This document shows positions 54,081 through 60,920 of a DNA stretch of 64,000 nt, one piece after another. The notes under the pieces were generated by a model. The model searched no databases. It worked only from the letters and a program-made list of their open reading frames with translations, and was not told the origin of the DNA. Source of the stretch: Micromonospora sp. WMMD1102 (GTDB lineage: Bacteria; Actinomycetota; Actinomycetes; Mycobacteriales; Micromonosporaceae); contig NZ_JARUBN010000001.1 of NCBI RefSeq assembly GCF_029626265.1, forward strand, positions 4,653,001-4,717,000, read 5' to 3'. The position numbers and the translations under genes are program-made. Within the stretch, counting starts at the first letter, position 1; every line of letters begins with the position of its first letter.

Positions 54081-55033
54081 CAGCCCGCCCCTCCGTCCCG
54101 GGCGGCGTCCCGGGCCGCGGCGTCCCCCGTCACGTCCGTCCCGTCGTCGGTCGGGGTACGGGTCAGGGTCCCCTCGATCAGCCCGTACGGGCGGTCGGTG
54201 GCCACGAACACCTCGCCCGGGTTGTCCAGCCCGAACGGTGCCAGGTCCACCAGCAGGTGGTGCCGGTTCGGCAGGGCCAGCCGCACCTGCGCGATCTCGG
54301 GGCGCTCGGCCAGCACCCGGTGGCCCATCGCGTACAGGGTCTGTTGCAGGGAGCGGCTGTAGGTTTCCACGAACGCGCCGACAAGCGCGGCCCGCACCCC
54401 GGCGTACGACTCCGCCCAGCCCCGCCCCGAACTGGTCGGGCCGGTCGGACTGGTCGGGTCGGTCGGACCGGTCGGGTCGGCGTCCCGGTGCCGCCAGTCC
54501 GCCTCGACCGCGGTGGCCAGGATCCGGTCGTCGGTCTCCGGCAACGTCGTGTACCGGTCCCTCAGGTAGCCCCGGAACTCCGAGTCGGTGCTGTTCAGCA
54601 GCACCAGCCCGGAGATCCCGGACTCCACCGTGTCACCGCCGTCGGCGTGTACCGTCACCGTGGCGGTACGGCTCTCGGCACCGTCGCGCTGGAAGGAGTG
54701 CGGACCGAGCCGCTGCCAGCCGTGCTCGGCCAGCCGCACCGTGGCCGTCCGGACCGGCGGTACGCTCCGGACGAAGTGCCGGGCCAGCAGCAGCCCGAAC
54801 TCCTCGATCTGGTCGACGCCGTGTTCCCGGGCGAAGGCGTACACGGTGTTCTTCTGCGAGTCGGTCGGCAGTACGTGCGCGTTGTCGCCGCTGCGGTGCA
54901 CCTCGTCGAGGTCTCCGGCGAGGGCGATCCCGACGGTCAGGTCGCGCAGTTCGTGCCGGGGACCGTCCCGGCCCACCCGGACCAGCCGCACCTCGGCCTT
55001 GCCGTACTGGTTGGCCCCGAGCACGATCGCCAC
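54080..55033 (-). CDS. pucL: Urate oxidase (uricase)
   Basis: The protein has 317 residues in the two T-fold repeats of uricase. Motifs are GANQYGKAEVRLVRV (catalytic Lys), NAHVLPTDSQKNTVYAFA (active-site Thr), SGLVLLNSTDSEFRGYLRDRYTTLPETDDR and LPNRHHLLVDLAPFG. It converts urate to 5-hydroxyisourate. No cofactor domain is present. There is a Thr/Pro insertion (DADPTGPTDPTSPTGPTSSGR) in the loop after the Thr/Asp segment, derived from short repeats. GTG 55033 follows a strong GAGGAGG ribosome site. Confidence 0.95.
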   Translation of the reverse strand: MAIVLGANQYGKAEVRLVRVGRDGPRHELRDLTVGIALAGDLDEVHRSGDNAHVLPTDSQKNTVYAFAREHGVDQIEEFGLLLARHFVRSVPPVRTATVRLAEHGWQRLGPHSFQRDGAESRTATVTVHADGGDTVESGISGLVLLNSTDSEFRGYLRDRYTTLPETDDRILATAVEADWRHRDADPTGPTDPTSPTGPTSSGRGWAESYAGVRAALVGAFVETYSRSLQQTLYAMGHRVLAERPEIAQVRLALPNRHHLLVDLAPFGLDNPGEVFVATDRPYGLIEGTLTRTPTDDGTDVTGDAAARDAARDGGAG

Positions 55034-55044
55034 CGCGAGCCTCC

Positions 55045-55437
55045 TCAGCTTCCCCGGTAGGTGGTGTAGCCGTACGGGCTGAGCAGCAGCGGCACGTGGT
55101 GGTGCCGGTCCGGCTCGGTGATCTGGAAGGCGACCACGATCTCCGGGAAGAACGCCTCGCCCGGCGGGTAGAGCCGATCGACCTGGAACACCAGCCGGTA
55201 GCCGCCGGCCTGCCCGCCGCGCAGTGGCACCCGGTCCAGCAGCGGCGTCCAGTCGGCGAGCCGGCCGTCGGCGTCGGTCCGGCCCTGCGCCACCGGGGTC
55301 CAGCCGCCGCTGTCCCGCCGGTCCAGCCGGACGGGGATGTCGGCGGCCGGTGTCCCGCGTGCGGTGTCCAGCACGTGCGTGGAGATCCGGACCAGGCCGT
55401 CCGGCGGCGTGCTGCCGCCCCCGCGGTCGCCGCTCAC
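55045..55437 (-). CDS. uraH: 5-hydroxyisourate hydrolase
   Basis: The protein has 130 residues, transthyretin fold. Signatures are ISTHVLDTARGTPAADIPVRL and C-terminal SPYGYTTYRGS (the invariant YRGS). It hydrolyses 5-hydroxyisourate to OHCU. It is between the OHCU decarboxylase gene upstream and the uricase gene downstream. The start GTG 55437 overlaps a region of 36-bp repeats that also contains the end of the decarboxylase gene. Confidence 0.95.
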   Translation of the reverse strand: MSGDRGGGSTPPDGLVRISTHVLDTARGTPAADIPVRLDRRDSGGWTPVAQGRTDADGRLADWTPLLDRVPLRGGQAGGYRLVFQVDRLYPPGEAFFPEIVVAFQITEPDRHHHVPLLLSPYGYTTYRGS

Positions 55438-55450
55438 GTCAGCAGCCTCC

Positions 55451-55518
55451 TCAGGTCAGCAACCCGGTTCACGTCAGCAGCCCCGGTCAGGTCAGCAACC
55501 CGGTTCACGTCAGCAGCC
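55451..55518 (-). repeat. 32-bp repeat with 36-bp period
   Basis: Identical 32-bp copies at 55451-55482 and 55487-55518 span the gap between uraH and uraD and include the uraD stop codon (55505-55507). Confidence 0.85.
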
Positions 55519-56014
55519 TCCTCAGCCGGAGCAGGGCGATCTGCCGCAGTTCCTCCCGGACCACCTCGCGCTCGGTTCCGGGGTCGTTGCCGAGCCGCCG
55601 CAGGGCCGCTGCGAGCAGTTGTTCCTCGGTACGCCCGTCGGCGAAGACCAGGAAGAGGTGGCCGAACCGCTGCTCGTACTCCCGGTTGGCCCGGGCGAGC
55701 GCGGCCCGGGTGTCAAGGTCGGCACCGTCCAGGCCGGACTGTTCCCGGCGGGACCAGGCCGACTCCCGGTCGGTGCCGGCCGGCCGCTCGCCGATCCGCG
55801 GATGCGCGGCCAGTGCCCGCGCCACCTCCGGCCAGCCCAGCTGCCGCAGCGCGGCGTCGGCCACCGTCAGCACCGCTGGGAGATCCGGGTACGGCCGCCC
55901 GGCGGCGACCAGCCGGGCCCAGTCCGGTACGGCGCAGCAGGCGAGCAGTTCCGCCTCGGCCTCGGCGGCGGGCCGCCGGTTGAACTCGTCGAGTGTCGCG
56001 CTGACGGTGGCCAC
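55505..56014 (-). CDS. uraD: OHCU decarboxylase
   Basis: The protein has 169 residues, an all-helical bundle. Typical motifs are LDEFNRRPAAEAEAELLACCAVPDWARLVAAGRPYPDLPAVL, ALAAHPRIGE (catalytic His) and REYEQRFGHLFLVFADGRTEEQLLAAALRRLGNDP. It decarboxylates 2-oxo-4-hydroxy-4-carboxy-5-ureidoimidazoline to S-allantoin. GTG 56014 is preferred because AGGAGG sits 8 bp upstream; the longer frame beyond it is not coding. This is the first gene of the operon and is divergent from pucR. Confidence 0.92.
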   Translation of the reverse strand: MATVSATLDEFNRRPAAEAEAELLACCAVPDWARLVAAGRPYPDLPAVLTVADAALRQLGWPEVARALAAHPRIGERPAGTDRESAWSRREQSGLDGADLDTRAALARANREYEQRFGHLFLVFADGRTEEQLLAAALRRLGNDPGTEREVVREELRQIALLRLRRLLT

Positions 56015-56161
56015 CTGGATCACCTCCTGCGGTAGCGAGAAGTACAGCAGCCGGCGACCGTCGGGGTGAACCGGCGCGATCACCGAAACCCGCCCCGACC
56101 GCCGTATCGTTTTCGTAGATTCCTCCAACCGGCCACGCCGCCGGGATCGGACGGGTACGCG
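56015..56161. promoter_or_regulatory. uraD-pucR divergent promoter region
   Basis: The 147-bp interval contains one conspicuously AT-richer segment, GTATCGTTTTCGTAGATTCC (56104-56123), near the middle; the TATCG and TCGTA parts resemble a palindrome around a T-run. It is the likely site for PucR binding and for one or both promoters. Confidence 0.4.
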
Positions 56162-57895
56162 ATGCTGCTGCGCGAGGCACTGGACCGGCCCCAGTTGCGG
56201 CTGACCCTGCTCACCGGCGAGGCCGGCCTGGACCGCCCGGTCAGTCGGGTCTACGTCACCGACCTGCCCGACCCGCGCCGCTACCTCTCCGGCGGCGAGA
56301 TCGTGTTGACCGGGCTGATGTGGCGCCGCCGCGCGGACGACTCGGACGGGTTCGTGGCCGCCTGCGCCGCCGCCGGAGTGGCCGCGATCGGTGCCGGCGA
56401 CGCGGCGTACGGGTCGGTGCCGCCGGATCTCGTCACGGCCTGCCACCGGTACGGCGTACCGCTGTTCGAGGTGCCGGTCGAGGTCTCCTTCCGGGAGATC
56501 ATCGACGAGGTGACCCCGACCCTGTGGGCACGTCGGGCGAACGGGCTGGCCACGGTGCTCGGCCGGTACCGGGGACTGGTCGCGGCGATGGCCGGCGGCG
56601 CCCGGCTGGCCGACCTGCTCCAGCCGGTCGCCGCCGACCTCTCCGTCGACTGCTGGGTGCTGACCTCGACCGGGCGGACCGTCGCCGGTACCGGGCCGCT
56701 GCCGGGCGAGACCCGCCGCCGGCTGGCGACCTCGTTCCTGGCCGCCGGCCGGTTGCCGGTGCTGGTCGAGGCCGGCGGCCGGCGGAGCTGGCTGGTCGCC
56801 GTCCCCGGCCGTCCCGAGCACCGGCTCGCCGGCTGGCTGCTGGCCTGCGCGGACGCCACCGAACCCACCGGAGCCACCGAACCCACCGAACCCACGGTCG
56901 CCGAAACCGCCGGAGCCACCCGGCCCGCCGAATCCGCCGAACCAGCCCGCCCCACGTCCGCCGAGCCCGTCGCTGGTACCGGCCGCACCGGGACCGCCAC
57001 CTCCACCGCCGGCACCGCCCGGTCCGGCACCGCCGGCACCGCCCCGCCGGCCGGGCTACCCGAGGCGGCGGCCGAGTTGGTCAGCCTGGTGGCGCTGGAG
57101 CGGGCCCACGCCGACGAGGCGGGCCGGGTGGAACGGCGACTCGCCGACCAGCTCGGCGCGGTGCTCTGCACAGGTACGTCTCCGGCGGAACTGCGGGCGG
57201 CCCTCTCCTCCGGTGGGCTGCCGCCCCGGTCGGCTCTGCTGGTGGTGGCCGTCCGGTTGACCGGACTGACCACGCCACCGGAGCTGGCGGTCGCGGTAGC
57301 CGAGGAGATCGTCCGGTCGACGACCCTGCCGGCCATGGTCACCGGGGCGGCCCGCCCCGGCACGGTGCTCGCCGTGCTCGCCGGCGGGCGGACCGAACTG
57401 GCCGGAGTGCCCGAGACGCTCCGGGACACGGTCTCGGGGCTGGTGCCGGGGCTCGGTCCCGGGCGGCTCGCGGTGGGGGTCAGCGGACCGGTAGGCGAGC
57501 CGGGCGGGCTGCCGGGTGCCGTGGAGCAGGCCGAGCACGCCCTGACGACCGCGCTGGCCGGCTCCGGCGGCCCCGGCACCGTGGTCTCGGCCGGTGACCT
57601 GGCCTCGCACCTGCTGCTGCTCTCCGGCGTACCTCCGGAGGCGAGGCGGGCGTTCCGGGACCGGGTGCTCGGTCCGGTGCTGGCCTACGACGAGGCGCAC
57701 GACGCCGACCTGGTCGGCACGCTTGACGAGTTCCTGGCCTGTTCCGGGTCGTGGAGCCGGGCGGCCGAACGGCTGCACCTGCACGTCAACACCCTGCGCT
57801 ACCGGATCGGCCGGATCGAGCAGCTCACCGGGCGCGACCTGTCCCGCTTTCCCGACCGGGTCGACTTCCACCTCGCGCTGCGCCTGCCGCACTGA
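56162..57895 (+). CDS. pucR: PucR-family transcriptional regulator
   Basis: The protein has 577 residues. The N-terminal PucR-1 domain (~1-135) has LLREALDRPQLRLTLLTGEAGLDRPVSRVYVTDLPDPRRYLSGGEIVLTGLMW. A Thr/Pro/Ala linker with short repeats (~225-300) follows. The C-terminal helix-turn-helix is LDEFLACSGSWSRAAERLHLHVNTLRYRIGRIEQLTGRDLSRFPDRVDFHLALRL (PucR HTH_30). PucR activates purine-degradation genes in response to pathway intermediates. Divergent from the operon, so it is the expected regulator. ATG 56162 was preferred over an upstream ATG with Arg/Pro-rich leader sequence, and no strong SD is seen. Confidence 0.92.
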   Translation: MLLREALDRPQLRLTLLTGEAGLDRPVSRVYVTDLPDPRRYLSGGEIVLTGLMWRRRADDSDGFVAACAAAGVAAIGAGDAAYGSVPPDLVTACHRYGVPLFEVPVEVSFREIIDEVTPTLWARRANGLATVLGRYRGLVAAMAGGARLADLLQPVAADLSVDCWVLTSTGRTVAGTGPLPGETRRRLATSFLAAGRLPVLVEAGGRRSWLVAVPGRPEHRLAGWLLACADATEPTGATEPTEPTVAETAGATRPAESAEPARPTSAEPVAGTGRTGTATSTAGTARSGTAGTAPPAGLPEAAAELVSLVALERAHADEAGRVERRLADQLGAVLCTGTSPAELRAALSSGGLPPRSALLVVAVRLTGLTTPPELAVAVAEEIVRSTTLPAMVTGAARPGTVLAVLAGGRTELAGVPETLRDTVSGLVPGLGPGRLAVGVSGPVGEPGGLPGAVEQAEHALTTALAGSGGPGTVVSAGDLASHLLLLSGVPPEARRAFRDRVLGPVLAYDEAHDADLVGTLDEFLACSGSWSRAAERLHLHVNTLRYRIGRIEQLTGRDLSRFPDRVDFHLALRLPH

Positions 57896-58024
57896 CCCGC
57901 CACGCCGCCCGGCGTACCACCGGCGGTCCGGCCGGTCTCCCATCGCCGAGTGCCCCCGGCCGCCGGGTCAGCACGGGGTCGCCGGGTCAACCCCCGGCCG
58001 CCGGGTCAGTCCCTGTTTGCTGGG
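57896..58024. repeat. Degenerate GCCGGGTCA direct repeats
   Basis: CCGCCGGGTCAG-like elements recur about every 18-22 bp (57960-58028), e.g. CGCCGGGTCA at 57961 and CGCCGGGTCA again at 57980. No hairpin is seen; the region lies between convergent genes. Confidence 0.5.
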
Positions 58025-58624
58025 TCAGCGCGCGGTCGTGGGCGGGACGTCGAGGTCGGTGTCGTCCGCGACGTCGTCGCAGGGTACGACCACCAGCCGC
58101 GACTCGTGCCGGCGCAGGTACGGCCGGGCCCCGACGTCGCCGACCGCCAGTTCCGCCACCCCGGGCCAGTGTGCCCGGCCGAGCAGCACCGGATGGCCGC
58201 GCCGGCTGCCGTAGCCGGCCAGGCCCAGCGCGTCCGGTGCGGCGATCCCGACCAGCCGGTGCACCGCCTCGGCGGTGATCCCGGGCATGTCGACAAGCAG
58301 GACGACCACCGCGACGGCCCCGGAGTCCCGCAGGGCCGCCAGCCCGGTCCGCAGCGACGAACCCATCCCGGTCGCCCAGTGCGGGTTCTCCACCGTGACC
58401 GCGTCGCCGAGTTCGGCCCGGGCGCGGACCGTCGGCGCGGCGGCGCCGAGCACCGCGACCACCGGCCCGCACCCACCGGCCCGGGCGACCCGCACCGCGC
58501 GTTCGACGAGTAGCCGGCCGTCGAGGCGGACCAGTGCCTTGGGGCCGCCGTACCGCCGTCCGGCGCCGGCGGCGAGCACCAGACCAGCGACCGATGCCGA
58601 CTCGTCCGGGGCGAGATGGCTCAC
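58025..58624 (-). CDS. MobA/MocA-like nucleotidyltransferase
   Basis: The protein has 199 residues. The N-terminal NTP motif is AGLVLAAGAGRRYGGPKALVRLDGRLLVERAVR. Then VVLLVDMPGITAEAV (metal Asp) and GHPVLLGRAHWPGVAEL appear, as in molybdopterin cytidylyltransferases. MocA adds CMP to molybdopterin for the xanthine dehydrogenase family, so this gene plausibly serves the XDH encoded nearby. GTG 58624 is the start. It is not in the main operon and is convergent with pucR. Confidence 0.85.
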   Translation of the reverse strand: MSHLAPDESASVAGLVLAAGAGRRYGGPKALVRLDGRLLVERAVRVARAGGCGPVVAVLGAAAPTVRARAELGDAVTVENPHWATGMGSSLRTGLAALRDSGAVAVVVLLVDMPGITAEAVHRLVGIAAPDALGLAGYGSRRGHPVLLGRAHWPGVAELAVGDVGARPYLRRHESRLVVVPCDDVADDTDLDVPPTTAR

Positions 58625-58687
58625 GTCCGGAGCCTAGTTCAGGCATAAAGATCTCGACAGAGTGTCCCATGTCATTCATATTTGCCC

Positions 58688-58713
58688 GTTTTATACATCA
58701 GCCGTTCGGCTAG
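58688..58713 (+). promoter_or_regulatory. Possible SigB/SigF-like promoter of the sigma gene
   Basis: GTTT (58688-58691), 16 bp, GGCTAG (58708-58713) is one base away from the GTTT-N14-17-GGGTA form. It lies in an AT-rich patch (58669-58700), unlike the rest of the region, ~150 bp before the sigma-factor start, which would allow autoregulation. Confidence 0.3.
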
Positions 58714-58866
58714 CCTCAGCCGATACCAACGGGCTAAGGTGACACCTGAACAGCCATACGCCACCACCCGAACCACCACATGAACCCGACACCACACGAA
58801 CCCGCACCACCACATGAACCCGCACCGGACAACCACGTCCCCGCCCACGACGCAGGGAGACCCACC

Positions 58867-59673
58867 ATGACCACCACCACAGCCACGAAGACCACCACCA
58901 AGACCGCCGCCAAACCCAACCTCAACGACACCGCCACCGACCTGCTGCACGCCATGGCAGCCCTCCCCACCCACCACCCCTCCCGCGCCACCCTCCGCGA
59001 CAAAGCCATCGAAGCCTGGCTCCCCCTGGCCAACCACCTCGCCCACCGCTACAGCGGACGCGGCGAACCCACCGACGACCTCACCCAAACCGCCGCCGTC
59101 GGCCTCATCAAAGCCATCGACAAATACGACCCCACCCGCGGCGTCGACTTCGCCGGCTACGCCATCCCCACCATCATCGGCGAACTCAAACGACACTTCC
59201 GCGACCGCACCTGGGACATCCGCGTCCCCCGCCGCCTCCAGGAACTCCGCCTCGCCATCAGCGAAGCCAACAGCAACCTCCTACAAACCCTCGGCCGCTC
59301 CCCCACCATCACCGACATCGCCACCCACCTCAACCTCACCGAAGAAGAAGTCCTCGAAGGCCTCGAAGGCGCCCGCGCCTACAACGCCGTCTCCCTGTCC
59401 ACCCCCACCGGCGACGGCGAACGCACCACCGAACTCGGCGACCTCCTCGGCACCGAAGACAACCAATACGAACTCGCCGAACTCCGCGTCGCCCTCGGCC
59501 CCGCCCTCGCCACCCTCGACGAACGCGAACAGAAAATCCTCACCCTCCGCTTCTACGGCAACCTCACCCAATCCCAGATCGCCGAACAAATCGGCGTCTC
59601 CCAAATGCACATCAGCCGCCTCCTCACCCGCGCCCTCACCAAACTCCGCGGCCAACTCGCCGACACGTACTGA
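58867..59673 (+). CDS. SigB/SigF/SigG-family sigma factor
   Basis: The protein has 268 residues. Region 2: KAIEAWLPLANHLAHRYSGRGEPTDDLTQTAAVGLIKAIDKYDPTRGVDFAGYAIPTIIGELKRHFRDRTWDIRVPRRLQEL. Region 3: LQTLGRSPTITDIATHLNLTEEEVLEGLEGARAY. Region 4: LDEREQKILTLRFYGNLTQSQIAEQIGVSQMHISRLLTRALTKLRGQL. This is a general-stress type sigma factor. ATG 58867 follows GGGAGAC. Codons are markedly C/A-rich on this strand (CCC, ACC, GAA, CAA, AAA), unlike neighbouring genes with GAG and CTG. Likely controlled by anti-sigma proteins such as those at 28882 and 32491 (inference). Confidence 0.92.
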   Translation: MTTTTATKTTTKTAAKPNLNDTATDLLHAMAALPTHHPSRATLRDKAIEAWLPLANHLAHRYSGRGEPTDDLTQTAAVGLIKAIDKYDPTRGVDFAGYAIPTIIGELKRHFRDRTWDIRVPRRLQELRLAISEANSNLLQTLGRSPTITDIATHLNLTEEEVLEGLEGARAYNAVSLSTPTGDGERTTELGDLLGTEDNQYELAELRVALGPALATLDEREQKILTLRFYGNLTQSQIAEQIGVSQMHISRLLTRALTKLRGQLADTY

Positions 59674-59713
59674 GCTTGCCGACAGGTACTTAGCTCGCCG
59701 ACAGGTACTGAGC
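59655..59713. repeat. About 19-bp tandem repeat after the sigma gene
   Basis: Three copies of CGCCGACA(C/G)GTACT(G/T)AGC-like units occur (from 59658, 59678 and 59697), the first containing the sigma-factor stop codon. A second, weaker set (CAGGAGCAGGTACGGCAG-like) follows to 59770. Confidence 0.75.
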
Positions 59714-59771
59714 GCCAGCCCAGGAGCAGGTACGGCAGGGCAGGAGCACATACGGCAGCCCAGCAGCACGC

Positions 59772-59840
59772 ACGCCTCCGCCGGTGTCCGGCGGCCCGAG
59801 CGGGACTACCGCGCCGGCCACCGGACACCGGCGGAGGCGT
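59772..59840. terminator. 20-bp-stem hairpin between convergent genes
   Basis: ACGCCTCCGCCGGTGTCCGG (59772-59791) is a perfect reverse complement of 59821-59840, with a 29-nt loop. It may terminate the sigma factor gene and the opposite glyoxalase gene. Confidence 0.65.
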
Positions 59841-59894
59841 TTCCGGCAGCCCTGTCAGTCCGCCGGGACCCGAGCGGGTCGGCCGCCGGTGGCT

Positions 59895-60326
59895 TCAGTC
59901 GAAGTCGGCGGCGGAGTACTCCCGCGGCTCGACCAGTACCAGCCAGTTTCCCGAGTTGTCCCGGGCGACCGCCTCGACCCCGTACGGGCGCTCCTGCGGC
60001 GGGTGGACGAACTCGACGCCCCTGGCGGTCAACTCGTCGAACGTCCGGCGGCAGTCGTCGACGTTCAGGCCGAGCCCGAACACCCCGCCGGCATCCATCT
60101 CCCGGTTGATCGCGTCCACCATCTCCGCCGAGTACGGCGGTCCGGGCAGGGTCAGGTGCACCTGCACCTCCGGCTGCTTCGGGTGTCTGACGGTGCACCA
60201 GCGGTAGGAACCGTCCGCCAGGGTGATGTCGGTGTGCTCCTCGAAGCCGAGCACGTCGAGATAGAACGCCTTGGAGGCGTCGATGTCCTGCACGAAAACG
60301 CTGACGATCGAGATGTTGGTAATCAT
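59895..60326 (-). CDS. VOC/glyoxalase-family protein
   Basis: The protein has 143 residues, two beta-alpha-beta-beta-beta modules: NISIVSVFVQDIDASKAFYLDVLGFEEHTDITLADGSYRWCTV and GGVFGLGLNVDDCRRTFDELTARGVEFVHPPQERPYGVEAVARDNSGNWLVLVEP. This is the glyoxalase/bleomycin-resistance fold; metal ligands are not all recognisable, so a specific reaction cannot be given. ATG 60326; 9 bp from the AraC-type gene upstream, so co-transcription is likely. Confidence 0.85.
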   Translation of the reverse strand: MITNISIVSVFVQDIDASKAFYLDVLGFEEHTDITLADGSYRWCTVRHPKQPEVQVHLTLPGPPYSAEMVDAINREMDAGGVFGLGLNVDDCRRTFDELTARGVEFVHPPQERPYGVEAVARDNSGNWLVLVEPREYSAADFD

Positions 60327-60335
60327 GTGACCAGG

Positions 60336-60794
60336 CTAGGAGCGGTCGCCGGCCCCGGGCTTCTCCCCGGTTGCGGAGCCGCGCCGCTCGGCCAGCCCCC
60401 ACATGAAGACGAAGCAACCCGGGATCCGGGGCGCACCGCTGGCGGCCCAGCGACGCTGGAACTCGCTCGGCGTCTCGCCGACCAGCTCCCTGAACCGGCT
60501 GCTGAACGAGCCCAGGCTGGTGAAGCCGACCGCGTGGCAGACCTCGGTCACGGTGAGGTTGCTGGTCCGCAGCAGGTCCTGCGCCCGCTCCACCCGCCGG
60601 CGGCTCAGGTGCTCCGCCGGGGAGACGCCGTAGGTCGCGGTGAAGAGGCGCTGGAAGTGGAATTTGCTGATCCCGGCGATCGCGGCGAGGGTGGCCAGGT
60701 CCAGCGGCTCGGCGAAGTGCCGGTCGGCGTGGTCGCGGGCCCGGCGCAGGTGCACCAGTACGTCTCCGGGGGCCCGGCGCGGCGGCACGCTCAC
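60336..60794 (-). CDS. AraC-family transcriptional regulator
   Basis: The protein has 152 residues: two HTH units HFAEPLDLATLAAIAGISKFHFQRLFTATYGVSPAEHLSRRRVERAQDLL and VTEVCHAVGFTSLGSFSSRFRELVGETPSEFQRR. There is no N-terminal sensory domain, only ~20 residues. It probably controls the adjacent glyoxalase-type gene. GTG 60794. Confidence 0.88.
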   Translation of the reverse strand: MSVPPRRAPGDVLVHLRRARDHADRHFAEPLDLATLAAIAGISKFHFQRLFTATYGVSPAEHLSRRRVERAQDLLRTSNLTVTEVCHAVGFTSLGSFSSRFRELVGETPSEFQRRWAASGAPRIPGCFVFMWGLAERRGSATGEKPGAGDRS

Positions 60795-60920
60795 GACGAG
60801 CCAGTCTAGGCGACCGACGTCGCCGACCCGCAGGTCACGGCCTTGCCCGTGCCGGGCAGCCAGGTGTCGCCCCGAGGACCGGAGTCCGGCCGGGGCAGCT
60901 GCCGGTGCGACACTGGCCCG

